Assembly: GCF_001625085.1 (NCBI RefSeq)
Contig: NZ_BDAW01000063.1
Span: forward strand, 1 to 55,914
Direction of reading: 5' to 3'
Origin: Nocardia acidivorans NBRC 108247
Lineage (GTDB): Bacteria; Actinomycetota; Actinomycetes; Mycobacteriales; Mycobacteriaceae
Length of the DNA stretch: 55,914 nucleotides
Below are positions 24,572 through 33,429 of the stretch, in pieces; within the stretch, counting starts at the first letter, position 1, and each line of letters starts with the position of its first letter. The notes below the pieces were generated by a model, which ran no database searches, was not told the origin of the DNA, and saw only the letters and a program-made list of their open reading frames with translations. The position numbers and the translations under genes were made by a program.

Positions 24572-24700
24572 TCCGGCGCGCCTGATCCGGCGCGCGGCGC
24601 GAGTCGGGTCGCGTGCGGTGATTCCGCGGTCGAACCGTGGACGGTCGCACCCCGTTGTTCTGGTACCAATAGACGATTGTCGAACAAGGGTGCCGAATTC

Positions 24701-25162
24701 ATGTGGTCAGTCAGCGGGTTGCCCGTCCACGTCCTGCTCGTCCACGGCATTGTCGTGCTGGTGCCCTTGACTGCGACGCTGGTGATCGTCTGCGCGCTGT
24801 GGCCCGCGGCCCGGCGCAGATTCATCTGGCCGACCGCGGCGCTCGCGGTCCTGGTGACGGCATTGACGCCGGTGACCATCGAGGCGGGGGAATGGCTTCA
24901 ACAGCGACTCGGCTCCACACCCGCGATCGACAAACATGTGCACCTGGGCGGACAGATGCTGTATTTCGTTGTCCCCCTGCTGATTACGGCCGCACTCGTG
25001 GTGCTGGTACACGTACGGGAGGGGCAGGGTAAACCGCTCGGGCGAGCCGTGGTCGCGGTCGTGGCGGTGCTGGCGGTGGCGGCCGGAGGCGCGGCCACCG
25101 TGCAGACCTATCGCGTCGGCGACTCCGGCGCGCATGCGGTCTGGAACGGCGTGATGAATTGA
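24701..25162 (+). CDS. DUF2231-like membrane protein
   Basis: The 153-residue protein has four transmembrane helices (about residues 10-35, 42-62, 86-108 and 117-137). The first contains SGLPVHVLLVHGIVV, where the two histidines match the LPxHPxxVHxP pattern of DUF2231 proteins, some of which are thought to bind haem or metal; GEW and KHVHLGGQM between helices 2 and 3 are also typical. ATG 24701 is preceded by AAGGG. Monocistronic, terminated by the long hairpin at 25173. Confidence 0.72.
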   Translation: MWSVSGLPVHVLLVHGIVVLVPLTATLVIVCALWPAARRRFIWPTAALAVLVTALTPVTIEAGEWLQQRLGSTPAIDKHVHLGGQMLYFVVPLLITAALVVLVHVREGQGKPLGRAVVAVVAVLAVAAGGAATVQTYRVGDSGAHAVWNGVMN

Positions 25163-25172
25163 TTCCGAGAAT

Positions 25173-25217
25173 GTCGTGACCCGGCGCCCGGTCTGCGGGC
25201 GGGCGCCGGGTCACGAC
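25173..25217. terminator. Strong bidirectional hairpin terminator
   Basis: An 18-bp perfect stem runs from 25173-25190 (GTCGTGACCCGGCGCCCG) to 25200-25217 (CGGGCGCCGGGTCACGAC) with a 9-nt loop. It separates the convergent DUF2231-like and lexA genes. Confidence 0.8.
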
Positions 25218-25229
25218 AATCCGGCACGG

Positions 25230-26012
25230 TCAGACCTTACGGATAACCGTGACGACCTTGCCGAGGATCTGGGCGTCATTGCCCGGAATCGGCTCGAACA
25301 GTGGGTTGTGCGGCATCAGCCACACCTGGGAACCGGTGCGCTTGAACGTTTTGACGGTGGCCTCGCCATCGATCATGGCGGCCACGATATCGCCGTTCTC
25401 GGCCACATTCTGCTGGCGGACCACCACGAAGTCGCCATCGCAGATGGCGGCCTCGATCATGGACTGACCGACGACCTTCAGCAGGAACAGCGAACCCTCA
25501 CCGACCAGTTCGCGCGGCAGCGGGAAGACATCCTCCACCGCCTGCTCGGCCAGGATCGGACCACCGGCGGCGATTCGACCCAGGACCGGGACATAGGTGG
25601 GGATCGGGTGCTCGCCGGTGCTGTCCGGTTCCGTGCTCACCGAACGCAATTGCGCCACACCGGAACCCGCGCGCATCGCGGTCTCGTCCAAACCGCGCAC
25701 GTCCACCGCGCGGGGTCTGTTCGGATCGCGGCGTAGATAGCCCTTGCGTTCCAGGGCGCGTAGCTGATGCGCCACCGAGGAGGTGGAGGTGAGGCCGACG
25801 GCGTCACCGATCTCCCGAATACTCGGGGGATAACCGCGGTCGCTCACCGAACTCCGGATGACCTCCAGCACCTTGCGCTGGCGGACGGTGAGATCCGTCC
25901 CCGTGCCGGATGTTTCGGTACCGTCTCCGATCTGGTCGGCTGGACCGTTGTCACCCTCCACAGCGCCGTGTTCGCTCACCGCCGCAGTCCTCCGTTCACC
26001 GCTGTGTCTCAC
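25230..26012 (-). CDS. lexA: LexA repressor, SOS response regulator
   Basis: The 260-residue protein represses DNA-damage genes and cleaves itself when RecA filaments form. A winged-helix domain lies at about residues 41-105 (LTVRQRKVLEVIRSS, YPPSIREIGDAVGL, SVAHQLRALERKGYL). The self-cleavage site is Ala149-Gly150 in GRIAAGG; the catalytic pair is Ser184 (VVGQSM) and Lys221 (ATVKTF). The N-terminus is about 40 residues longer than E. coli LexA, as usual in actinobacteria. GTG 26012 has GGAGG upstream; a later GTG at MSEHGAVEG is possible. Two SOS boxes lie upstream, so it is autoregulated. Confidence 0.97.
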   Translation of the reverse strand: MRHSGERRTAAVSEHGAVEGDNGPADQIGDGTETSGTGTDLTVRQRKVLEVIRSSVSDRGYPPSIREIGDAVGLTSTSSVAHQLRALERKGYLRRDPNRPRAVDVRGLDETAMRAGSGVAQLRSVSTEPDSTGEHPIPTYVPVLGRIAAGGPILAEQAVEDVFPLPRELVGEGSLFLLKVVGQSMIEAAICDGDFVVVRQQNVAENGDIVAAMIDGEATVKTFKRTGSQVWLMPHNPLFEPIPGNDAQILGKVVTVIRKV

Positions 26013-26091
26013 CGGAATTGGCCTCCGAGGCGATTCGCACCGCCCTCCGGAGATCTCGTGCCTCGACTGTAGACCGAGAGTCCCGACTGAT

Positions 26092-26105
26092 CAAACATCT
26101 GTTCG
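26092..26105. promoter_or_regulatory. SOS box 1 (LexA operator)
   Basis: CAAACATCTGTTCG differs at one position from the actinobacterial consensus CGAAC-N4-GTTCG. It lies 80 bp upstream of the lexA start. Confidence 0.8.
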
Positions 26106-26155
26106 ACGCATGTCGTGGAAATACGTGACCTTGTCGGTGGATCGTGGTAAAAATT

Positions 26156-26169
26156 CGAACATCAGTTCT
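26156..26169. promoter_or_regulatory. SOS box 2 (LexA operator)
   Basis: CGAACATCAGTTCT differs only in the last base from CGAAC-N4-GTTCG and is 64 bp from box 1. It lies 63 bp upstream of the divergent small membrane protein gene at 26233, so both directions are probably LexA-controlled. Confidence 0.85.
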
Positions 26170-26232
26170 TCGAACACATGAGCGAGTCAACCGTCCAGGG
26201 TCACCCGGTACATCAGCCAGGAGGTTTCTTCG

Positions 26233-26640
26233 ATGCGCACTGTGATCAGCGAATTCGACACCATCGGAAGCGATTTCGGCTTCGACAGCCTCCCCCGGGA
26301 GGTGCGTGCCGAAACCGCCCCGGCCGATGTCGCCGACACCGCGTGGCGGCCCGCCGTGGATCGTCGTCCGTGCCGGGCGCGCGTGCAGCCGGTGAGCCGT
26401 GATCGCGCGCGCGTCGGCCGCCCACATGTGGTGACACGCCGGACGATCGGACGCTCGCGGGGCGCGCATCCGCTCAATCGCGTGCAGCGCGCGCAAATCG
26501 GCTTCGCGGCACTGGCGATCACCGCGCTCATGACCGCCCTGGCGGTCGCCGGACTGGTCGCCCTCGCGCAATTACGCGCCGGTGAGTTCGGTGCGCAGAC
26601 GACCTCGGTCGTCGATGTGGTGCCCGCGCCCGCGCGGTGA
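26233..26640 (+). CDS. Putative SOS-induced cell-division suppressor (DivS/ChiZ-like position)
   Basis: The 135-residue protein has an Arg/Pro-rich cytoplasmic N-terminus (1-88), one transmembrane helix (about 92-115, IGFAALAITALMTALAVAGL) and a short outer tail that lacks a LysM domain. In Corynebacterium the gene divergent from lexA is divS, and in Mycobacterium it is Rv2719c (ChiZ); both are damage-induced and block division. Position, topology, size and the two intervening SOS boxes support the same role here, but sequence similarity cannot be judged by eye. GAGG lies 8 bases before ATG 26233. A weak hairpin follows the stop. Confidence 0.75.
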   Translation: MRTVISEFDTIGSDFGFDSLPREVRAETAPADVADTAWRPAVDRRPCRARVQPVSRDRARVGRPHVVTRRTIGRSRGAHPLNRVQRAQIGFAALAITALMTALAVAGLVALAQLRAGEFGAQTTSVVDVVPAPAR

Positions 26641-26647
26641 TCCGATA

Positions 26648-26670
26648 GGCCCGGTGCCATCGGGCGGGCC
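26648..26670. terminator. Weak hairpin after the DivS-like gene
   Basis: GGCCCG (26648-26653) and CGGGCC (26665-26670) can pair with an 11-nt loop eight bases after the stop codon. The remaining 250 bp before the next gene show only an AT-richer promoter-like stretch near 26810-26850. Confidence 0.35.
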
Positions 26671-26923
26671 CGCACCACGGGGGAAGGCGGTGCGGTCGCC
26701 ACGGGGTTGCGGGCGCGGTCACCACGCAATAGCGGAGTACGTGCCGCAGACGGCCCGGTAACCGGCAGGTCGAGGCCGGATTGTCGAATAGGGGTGGACG
26801 GCCATCGCGAGTGGCCGTAAATGCAGATTGAAAACTGAAACGCGTTGCTACGGTGCCCCAAATGTGACAGCCGCAACACTGCGCCGATCTCCAGGGACCG
26901 GCGGGATCGCATAAGGGGACACC

Positions 26924-28231
26924 ATGGCGCAGGGCACCGCCCGCACGCGGGTAGGCGTACACGAACCACAGCGACCGCACCGTCGCGGCCGGGGCAGGGC
27001 CGCACGATATCGGGGGATGGCGGGTCCGGTTCGATTGGTCGTCGTGCTCGGCGCACTGCTCCTCGGACTCGTCTCGACTCCGGTGGCGCAGGCCGAATCC
27101 GGTTATGCCGCATACCTTGATCTGCCGTCGGTCAATGGCGACGGCTCCGGCGGCGGTGGCCTCAATCCCGCGTTACCACTGGATCCGGACGAGTTGCTGA
27201 CCGCGCTCGAACAGGCGCGGGCGGCGGGCATCGCACCGCGGCGGTATGCGACTCTGCTGCACCAGTATTGGCTGACGGTCGCCACCCGCAATGCCGATAT
27301 CGACTTGGCCGCATGGGATCCCCTGCGCGGGGTGCCGGAGAACTCCCGCACCTTCATCCAGGTGTACGTGAACTACCTGCGGCTCGATAATCAGCATCCG
27401 GACTACTACTGGGTCGGGCTGGCCGGGCTGGCGGGCGGCTCCTTCGCCTCCGGTTTCTTCGACATGGGTGATGTGGCCACCATTGTGAGCGTGCCCGGCG
27501 TACACCAGGTGGGCAGCGCGGTCGCGGATCTGCTGCGCGGCACGCCCGCCGAACTTGTGGATCTGCTGCCCGCCGATATCCGGACCCTCGGCACCGAGGG
27601 CGAACGACTCACCGCCGACGACCTGGCCTGGTATCAGACCCGGCTGATGATCATGCAGAAGCACATCTTCATCGACCAGGTGCCCATGCATGAGGCGTAT
27701 GCCGCCGCGGGCCTGGCCGGCGTCGAGGAGATGTACCGGGCCGGAGTGCTCGATGAGAACGCCGTCACCGCCTGGCGCGAGATCGACGGCGGCACACCCG
27801 CCGGACTCGCCGATGCCGCCCTGCGCATGACCGATCGCGAACAGAACCAGATCATCGCCGACCAGTGGGATGTCACCGCCGCCGGTCGCGGCCCCATGGG
27901 CCGGGTCATGACCTATGTCAGCACCGTGGCGGGCAAGGCCGCGGTACCGGGTGTACTGGCTCCGGGTGTGTTCGCGCCCACCACCATCACCGCGGGGAAT
28001 ATGGCATTGCGTGCGCCACTGCCCGATTTCAATTGGGCCGATCGCGACACGCGGTGGAATTACATCACCCATGACCTGCTGCCCCGCTACCTGGAACTCT
28101 GCGCGAACGAGCCGCTCGCGAGACCTGTTCTGGCAGAACCGTTCACGGCGAAATTGGCCGCCGGCCGACTGCTGCGCCGGCTCCCGGATCTGCTCGGTGA
28201 TCTCACCGCGCAGTGGCAGCTCACCACCTGA
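26924..28231 (+). CDS. Large secreted protein of unknown function
   Basis: The 435-residue protein has a long basic lead and a Sec signal peptide (hydrophobic core VRLVVVLGALLLGLVS, cleavage near PVAQA-ES at about residue 58). The mature part is mostly helical with Tyr/Trp-rich, well-ordered segments: NYLRLDNQHPDYYWVGLAGL, GGSFASGFFDMGDVA and LMIMQKHIFIDQVPMHEAY, which read like an enzyme or bacteriocin-immunity-like helical bundle. I do not recognise the family. ATG 26924 follows AAGGGG. It lies between the SOS locus and nrdR, in the same direction as nrdR but 95 bp away. Confidence 0.72.
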   Translation: MAQGTARTRVGVHEPQRPHRRGRGRAARYRGMAGPVRLVVVLGALLLGLVSTPVAQAESGYAAYLDLPSVNGDGSGGGGLNPALPLDPDELLTALEQARAAGIAPRRYATLLHQYWLTVATRNADIDLAAWDPLRGVPENSRTFIQVYVNYLRLDNQHPDYYWVGLAGLAGGSFASGFFDMGDVATIVSVPGVHQVGSAVADLLRGTPAELVDLLPADIRTLGTEGERLTADDLAWYQTRLMIMQKHIFIDQVPMHEAYAAAGLAGVEEMYRAGVLDENAVTAWREIDGGTPAGLADAALRMTDREQNQIIADQWDVTAAGRGPMGRVMTYVSTVAGKAAVPGVLAPGVFAPTTITAGNMALRAPLPDFNWADRDTRWNYITHDLLPRYLELCANEPLARPVLAEPFTAKLAAGRLLRRLPDLLGDLTAQWQLTT

Positions 28232-28326
28232 TTCGGGCCGCTCACCCGGGCGGACGCACAGTGACCTCGTCCGTCCGGGTATCCTCGAGATTGCTGAGGA
28301 GCCCAGGCCCCGACGAAGGATCCCGG

Positions 28327-28806
28327 ATGCATTGCCCGTACTGTCGCCACCCCGACTCGAGGGTGGTCGACTCACGTGAGGCCGAAGAAGGCAGCGCCAT
28401 CAGAAGGCGACGTGCCTGTCCGGAGTGTGGGCGACGGTTCTCCACGGTCGAAACCGCGATCCTGTCGGTGGTCAAACGCAGCGGCGTCAGCGAGCCGTTC
28501 AGCCGCGAAAAGGTCATTCGCGGTGTGCGCCGCGCCTGCCAGGGCCGCGAAGTGGACGACGACGCCCTCAACCTCCTCGCCCAACAGGTCGAGGACGCGG
28601 TGCGCGCCAAAGGCGCCCCCGAGGTACCCAGCCACGAAGTCGGCCTGGCCATCCTCGGCCCCCTCCGCGACCTCGACGAGGTCGCCTACCTACGCTTCGC
28701 CTCGGTCTACCGATCCTTCAGCTCCGCCGAGGATTTCGAACAGGAGATCGCCTCCCTCCGCAAACACCGCGCCGAAAACGCCGTCGGCGCAGCGGCTCCC
28801 AAGTAG
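28327..28806 (+). CDS. nrdR: NrdR, repressor of ribonucleotide reductase genes
   Basis: The 159-residue protein has the zinc ribbon with Cys3, Cys6, Cys31 and Cys34 (MHCPYC ... ACPECGRRF) and an ATP-cone domain (about 47-137: VVKRSGVSEPFSREKVIRGV, SHEVGLAILGPLRDLDEVAYLRFASVYR). It represses nrd genes according to dATP/ATP binding. ATG 28327 follows the AAGGATCCCGG site. Upstream in-frame extension is not conserved-looking. Convergent with hrpA across a palindromic REP-like element. Confidence 0.96.
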   Translation: MHCPYCRHPDSRVVDSREAEEGSAIRRRRACPECGRRFSTVETAILSVVKRSGVSEPFSREKVIRGVRRACQGREVDDDALNLLAQQVEDAVRAKGAPEVPSHEVGLAILGPLRDLDEVAYLRFASVYRSFSSAEDFEQEIASLRKHRAENAVGAAAPK

Positions 28807-28837
28807 CACGTACACCCGGTCACTCGGACCTCACCCT

Positions 28838-28909
28838 GTCATCCCGGCATGTTGGTGGCCGGAATCCACTGGCCGAGGATGGATTCCGGCCAAAACGCTC
28901 CGGGATGAC
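28838..28909. repeat. REP-like palindromic repeat, copy 4 (complete)
   Basis: Outer arms GTCATCCCGG (28838-28847) and CCGGGATGAC (28900-28909) enclose inner arms TGGCCGGAATCCA (28856-28868) and TGGATTCCGGCCA (28880-28892), all perfectly complementary. It lies between the convergent nrdR and hrpA stops and may also act as terminator. It is the best-preserved copy in the window. Confidence 0.8.
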
Positions 28910-28915
28910 GAGCTG

Positions 28916-31900
28916 TCAGCGTTTGGCCGGTGGTCTGCGGGCGGCGTCGATGGCCTTCTCGATGCGCTTGGTCGACACCGCGTAGGGGGTGCCGAGTTGC
29001 TGGGCGAAGAGGCTGACGCGGAGTTCCTCGATCATCCACCAGATTTCGAGCACATCGCGGCCGTTGCGGCGGCCCTCGGGCAGGAGTTCGAGGAGGCGGT
29101 CGTAGGCCGCGTGCACGCGATCGAGTTCGATCATGCCCTGGCGGTCGCGATTGGCCGCGGCCGGCAGCGCCTCGAGACGTAGGCGGGCGGCCTCCAGGTA
29201 GCGGGGGAGCTCGCGCAATCGGGTGCTGCCCCACTCGGAGACGAAGCCGCGGAAGACCAGGTCGTCGAGCTGGTGCGTGACATCCTGTGCCGCTTCACGA
29301 TCCCGGGTGTCGGCCAGGGCGGCGCGCACGCGATGCGCTTCGGCCAGGACCGGGACCACCAGGCGCACCGTCTGGGCGACAGTGGTGGTGAAGTTCGGGC
29401 GGATCTTCTCGATGAGCGCCTTGAACTGTTCCGGGCTGCGCACCGGCCCACCGGCTTTGGCGATGAGCTCATCGGCGGCGCAGGCGCGGCAGTCCTCGAT
29501 GAGACCGTCGAGCGAACCGTACGGATTCTGGCTCAGCGCAAGGCGATCGGTGGGCGGCAGCGCCGCGGTCACCGAACGGGCCGAGGTGGGAAGGGCATTG
29601 AGCACCAGGGTGCGGGTGCCGGTGCGCATGGCCGCGGCCTGTTCACCGGGGGAGCTGAGCACGCGCACGGCGACGCCCTCACCCTCGGGAACCAGTGCGG
29701 GATAACCGGTAATGGTCTGCCCGCCGACCTGCCGGCGCACCGTGGGCTCCAGGGTGCCGAGTGATTCGGAGGTCCACACGGCCGCCGGGGCGCGCTCGGC
29801 GGCGGCGGTCGCGCGCGCCACCGACTTCGACACCTGCGGTGCCAGACGGGTTTTCAGTGCGGCCAGACTCTTGTCGCGGTCGACGATCGCGCCCGCCCCA
29901 TCGGTTGCCGCGAAGGTCATCCGCAGGTGATCGGGCAGCGCCGTCACATCGATATCGGCAGGTGCGATGGTCACCGAACCCAGGCGCGACAGTTCCCGCG
30001 CCAACCCGGTGCGCAGCGGCTCCGCGCGCGGAGTCAGCGCCGCCAGTGCGGCATTCGCGAAATCGGGTGCGGGCACCACCATGCGCCGCAACTGCTTGGG
30101 CAGGGTCTTGATGAGCGCGGTGGCGAGTTCCTCGCGCATACCCGGCACCAGCCAGTCGAAGCCGACCGCGCGCACATGCGCCAGCTGCGGCACCGGAATG
30201 TGCACGGTCACACCGTCATCGGCGGTGCCCGGCTCGAATTGATAGGTGAGCGGCAGGATCAGCTCACCCTGCCGCCAACTGTCCGGGAAGGCGGTCGGAT
30301 CCAGCAGCGCCGCATCCTCGTTGACCACGGTCGAGGCGGTGAAGTCCAGCAGTGCCGGATCCTGCTTCTGCGTCTTGCGCCACCAGCTGTCGAAATGCCG
30401 TACCGACACCACATCGGCCGGAATCCGCCCGTCGTAGAAGTCGAACAGCACCTGATCGTCGACCAGGATGTCGCGCCGCCGCACCCGATGCTCCAAATCG
30501 GCCACATCGTCGAGCAATTCGCGATTCCGCTCGAAGAACGCATGGTGCGTCTGCCACTCACCCTGGACCAGGGCATGCCTGATGAACAGCTCCCGCGAGA
30601 GCTCCGGATCAATTCGCCCGAAGTCGACGCGCCGCTGGGTGACCAGTGGAATCCCGTACAGCGTCACCCGCTCGTACGCCAGTGCCGCACCCCGCTTGGA
30701 CGACCAATGCGGTTCGGAATAGGTGCGCTTCACCAAATCCCCGGCCAACCGCTCGGCCCATTCGGGCTCGATCCGAGCCGCCGTGCGCCCCCACAGTCGC
30801 GAGGTCTCGACCAGCTCCGCCGCCATCACCCAGCGTGGCGCCTTCTTGGCCAATGAGGATCCGGGGAAGATCATGAACTTGGCATTGCGGGCCCCGAGGA
30901 ACTCCCGGCTCTCCGCCTCCCGCACACCGATATGCGACAGCATCCCCGCCAGCAGCGCCTGATGAATCGAGGTCACATCCCACGGCATGGCCTCATCCGC
31001 CGCGGCGGCTTGTGCGGCGAGCCGCACCGACAGACCCGAGCCGCCCGCGTCACGCCCGCGGGCCTGTCCGGCTCTACCGGCATCTCCGCCCGCCGAGTTC
31101 CGGCGCGAGTTGGCGGACTTGCTCGGAGCCCCTCCATCGGGGGCAGCGGCGGACCCCGCCGCACCCGCCTGACCGGATCCTGCTGTGCCGTCGGCGTCGT
31201 GCCCCGCCCGCCGACTCGAGGTGCGCCCCCGTTCCGGACCATTGCCGCCGGAGTTTTCCGCGTCGTCGCCGGTCCGCGATGTATCGGGGCCGTTCGGTCG
31301 CACGCCGCCACGCCGGTTCCGGCCGCGTCTGCCCTCACCTCGCGAGTCGCCGGATCCTTCGAAATCCGTCTCCGACGGCGGTGTATCGCTCGCGGATTGG
31401 AAGCCGTCGGCGGACCAGCCGAGGCCGCGGGTAATGGTGCGGAGTTGGCCGTGCAGGTCCTGCCATTCGCGAATACGCAGATAGTGCAGGAATTCATCGC
31501 GGCACATGCGGCGGAACTGGTTGGAGGACAGGTTTTTACGCTGTTCGCCGAGGTAGTCCCAGAGCTTGAGGTAGGCCAGGAAATCCGAACCCTCGACGGT
31601 GAAACGGGCGTGCTTGGTGTCGGCGGCCTGCTGGAATTCGACCGGGCGCTCGCGCACATCTTGAATCGAGAGCGCGGCGACGATGATCAGCACTTCGGCC
31701 AGGCACCCGGTGCTATTGGCCTCGACGAGCATGCGCGCCATACGCGGATCCACCGGCAGCTGCGCCATTTCGCGGCCGATCGGGGTGAGAACCAGTCCGG
31801 CGTCCGGGATTTCGGCGCGGTCGGCCTCCTCGGTGCGCCGAGCCAGCGCCCCGAGCTCCTCGAGCAGCGCGATGCCATCGCGAATCGCGCGATTGTCCGG

Positions 31901-33292
31901 GGCCTCCACGAACGGGAAGCTCTCGATATCGCCGAGTCCCAGCGCGGTCATCTGCAGAATCACCGCGGCCAGATTGGTGCGCAGAATCTCCGGTTCGGTG
32001 AACTGCGGCCGTGATTCGAAATCGTCCTCGGAGTACAGCCGGATGGCGATACCGTCCGCCACACGACCGCAGCGACCCGAGCGCTGCCGCGCCGAAGCCT
32101 GCGAAATCGGTTCGATCGGCAGCCGCTGCACCTTGGTGCGCATCGAATACCGCGAAATACGCGCGGTACCGGGATCGACCACATACCGAATACCGGGCAC
32201 GGTCAGCGAGGTCTCGGCCACATTGGTGGCCAGCACGACTCGACGACCGGCGTGGTTGCTGAACACCCTGTGCTGTTCGGCCGCCGACAACCGCGCGTAG
32301 AGCGGCAGGATCTCGGTGCGCGGCAACTTCATATCGCGCAGGGTGTCCGCGGTATCGCGGATCTCGCGCTCACCCGACAGGAAGACCAGGATGTCCCCGT
32401 CCCCCTCGGCGAGCAGCTCGCGCACCGCGTCCCCGATCGCATCGGTGGGGTCGCGATCGACGATCCGGGTGTCCTCGTCATCGGGATCATCGGAGGTGAG
32501 CGGAACCTCCAGCGACAGCGGCTGATACCGGATCTCCACCGGATACGACCGCCCCGACACCTCGACAATCGGTGCGGGCGCGCCGTTCTCATCACTGAAG
32601 TGCCGGGCGAACAGCTCCGGATCGATGGTGGCCGAGGTGATGATCAGCTTCAGATCCGGCCGCTTGGGCAGCAGCTGTTTCAGATACCCCATCAGGAAGT
32701 CGATATTGAGGCTGCGCTCATGCGCCTCATCGATGATGATGGTGTCGTAGCGGCGAAGTAGCCGGTCCCGCTGGATCTCCGCGAGCAGAATGCCGTCGGT
32801 CATCAGCTTGACCAGTGTGCGATCCGAGGCCTGATCGGTGAAGCGAACGGTATAGCCGACCACATCGCCGAGTTCGCCGCCGAGTTCCTCGGCAATGCGC
32901 TCGGCCACGGTGCGCGCGGCCAGCCGCCGCGGCTGGGTGTGCCCGATGGTCCCGCGAATACCGCGCCCCAGCTCCAGGCAGATCTTGGGCAGCTGGGTGG
33001 TCTTACCGGAACCGGTCTCACCGGCCACGATCACGACCTGATGGGCCGCGATGGCGGCGGCGATATCGTCGCGGCGCGCGGAGACCGGCAGCTGCTCCGG
33101 ATATCGGATGGCGGGTACGGCGGCGCGACGGGCATCGACGCGGCGCTGGGCGGCGTCGATATCGGCTTCGACTTCGGTGAGGTCGCCGCCGCGGACCTTG
33201 TCGAGACGCCGACGCAACCGGTGTTCGTCGCGGATCGAGAGGTCGGCCAGGCGGGAACGAAGCTCGCGAGAGGTGGCGGCGGTCCTGGTCAT
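28916..33292 (-). CDS. hrpA: ATP-dependent RNA helicase HrpA
   Basis: The 1458-residue DEAH-box helicase has Walker A GETGSGKT (91-98), DEAH (188-191), SATID, the motif VI region RQRSGRCGR, and then the winged-helix, ratchet and HrpA-specific C-terminal region. The Pfam-type DUF3418 tail (about 900-1450) includes FFERNRELLDDVADLEHR and WPYP-like turns. It unwinds RNA, probably in ribosome or mRNA turnover. A Gly/Ser/Arg-rich, low-complexity insertion occupies about residues 629-755, which explains why it is longer than the usual 1280-1310 residues. Monocistronic; ATG 33292 has only a weak ribosome binding site. Confidence 0.95.
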   Translation of the reverse strand: MTRTAATSRELRSRLADLSIRDEHRLRRRLDKVRGGDLTEVEADIDAAQRRVDARRAAVPAIRYPEQLPVSARRDDIAAAIAAHQVVIVAGETGSGKTTQLPKICLELGRGIRGTIGHTQPRRLAARTVAERIAEELGGELGDVVGYTVRFTDQASDRTLVKLMTDGILLAEIQRDRLLRRYDTIIIDEAHERSLNIDFLMGYLKQLLPKRPDLKLIITSATIDPELFARHFSDENGAPAPIVEVSGRSYPVEIRYQPLSLEVPLTSDDPDDEDTRIVDRDPTDAIGDAVRELLAEGDGDILVFLSGEREIRDTADTLRDMKLPRTEILPLYARLSAAEQHRVFSNHAGRRVVLATNVAETSLTVPGIRYVVDPGTARISRYSMRTKVQRLPIEPISQASARQRSGRCGRVADGIAIRLYSEDDFESRPQFTEPEILRTNLAAVILQMTALGLGDIESFPFVEAPDNRAIRDGIALLEELGALARRTEEADRAEIPDAGLVLTPIGREMAQLPVDPRMARMLVEANSTGCLAEVLIIVAALSIQDVRERPVEFQQAADTKHARFTVEGSDFLAYLKLWDYLGEQRKNLSSNQFRRMCRDEFLHYLRIREWQDLHGQLRTITRGLGWSADGFQSASDTPPSETDFEGSGDSRGEGRRGRNRRGGVRPNGPDTSRTGDDAENSGGNGPERGRTSSRRAGHDADGTAGSGQAGAAGSAAAPDGGAPSKSANSRRNSAGGDAGRAGQARGRDAGGSGLSVRLAAQAAAADEAMPWDVTSIHQALLAGMLSHIGVREAESREFLGARNAKFMIFPGSSLAKKAPRWVMAAELVETSRLWGRTAARIEPEWAERLAGDLVKRTYSEPHWSSKRGAALAYERVTLYGIPLVTQRRVDFGRIDPELSRELFIRHALVQGEWQTHHAFFERNRELLDDVADLEHRVRRRDILVDDQVLFDFYDGRIPADVVSVRHFDSWWRKTQKQDPALLDFTASTVVNEDAALLDPTAFPDSWRQGELILPLTYQFEPGTADDGVTVHIPVPQLAHVRAVGFDWLVPGMREELATALIKTLPKQLRRMVVPAPDFANAALAALTPRAEPLRTGLARELSRLGSVTIAPADIDVTALPDHLRMTFAATDGAGAIVDRDKSLAALKTRLAPQVSKSVARATAAAERAPAAVWTSESLGTLEPTVRRQVGGQTITGYPALVPEGEGVAVRVLSSPGEQAAAMRTGTRTLVLNALPTSARSVTAALPPTDRLALSQNPYGSLDGLIEDCRACAADELIAKAGGPVRSPEQFKALIEKIRPNFTTTVAQTVRLVVPVLAEAHRVRAALADTRDREAAQDVTHQLDDLVFRGFVSEWGSTRLRELPRYLEAARLRLEALPAAANRDRQGMIELDRVHAAYDRLLELLPEGRRNGRDVLEIWWMIEELRVSLFAQQLGTPYAVSTKRIEKAIDAARRPPAKR

Positions 33293-33429
33293 TGCACCGT
33301 CAAGCGTAGCGAAGTCATTGCCCGGGCCGCTCGTCGCGGTGGTGCGAATCGCTCGAATGTGATTGCCGCATGTGTGCTGTATCGGCGTATCGTCCGCATT
33401 TCGCCGCTTCCCCGTGCGACCATCGGCCC

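Noticed and set aside
27173..28375. 400-codon minus-strand frame opposite the secreted protein gene
   Set aside because: Shadow frame: His/Gln/Gly-rich, no domain pattern, and it runs into the start of nrdR.
33293..33429. Small RNA or riboswitch between hrpA and the Pr6Pr gene
   Set aside because: No stable hairpin series or terminator seen; ordinary divergent promoter region.
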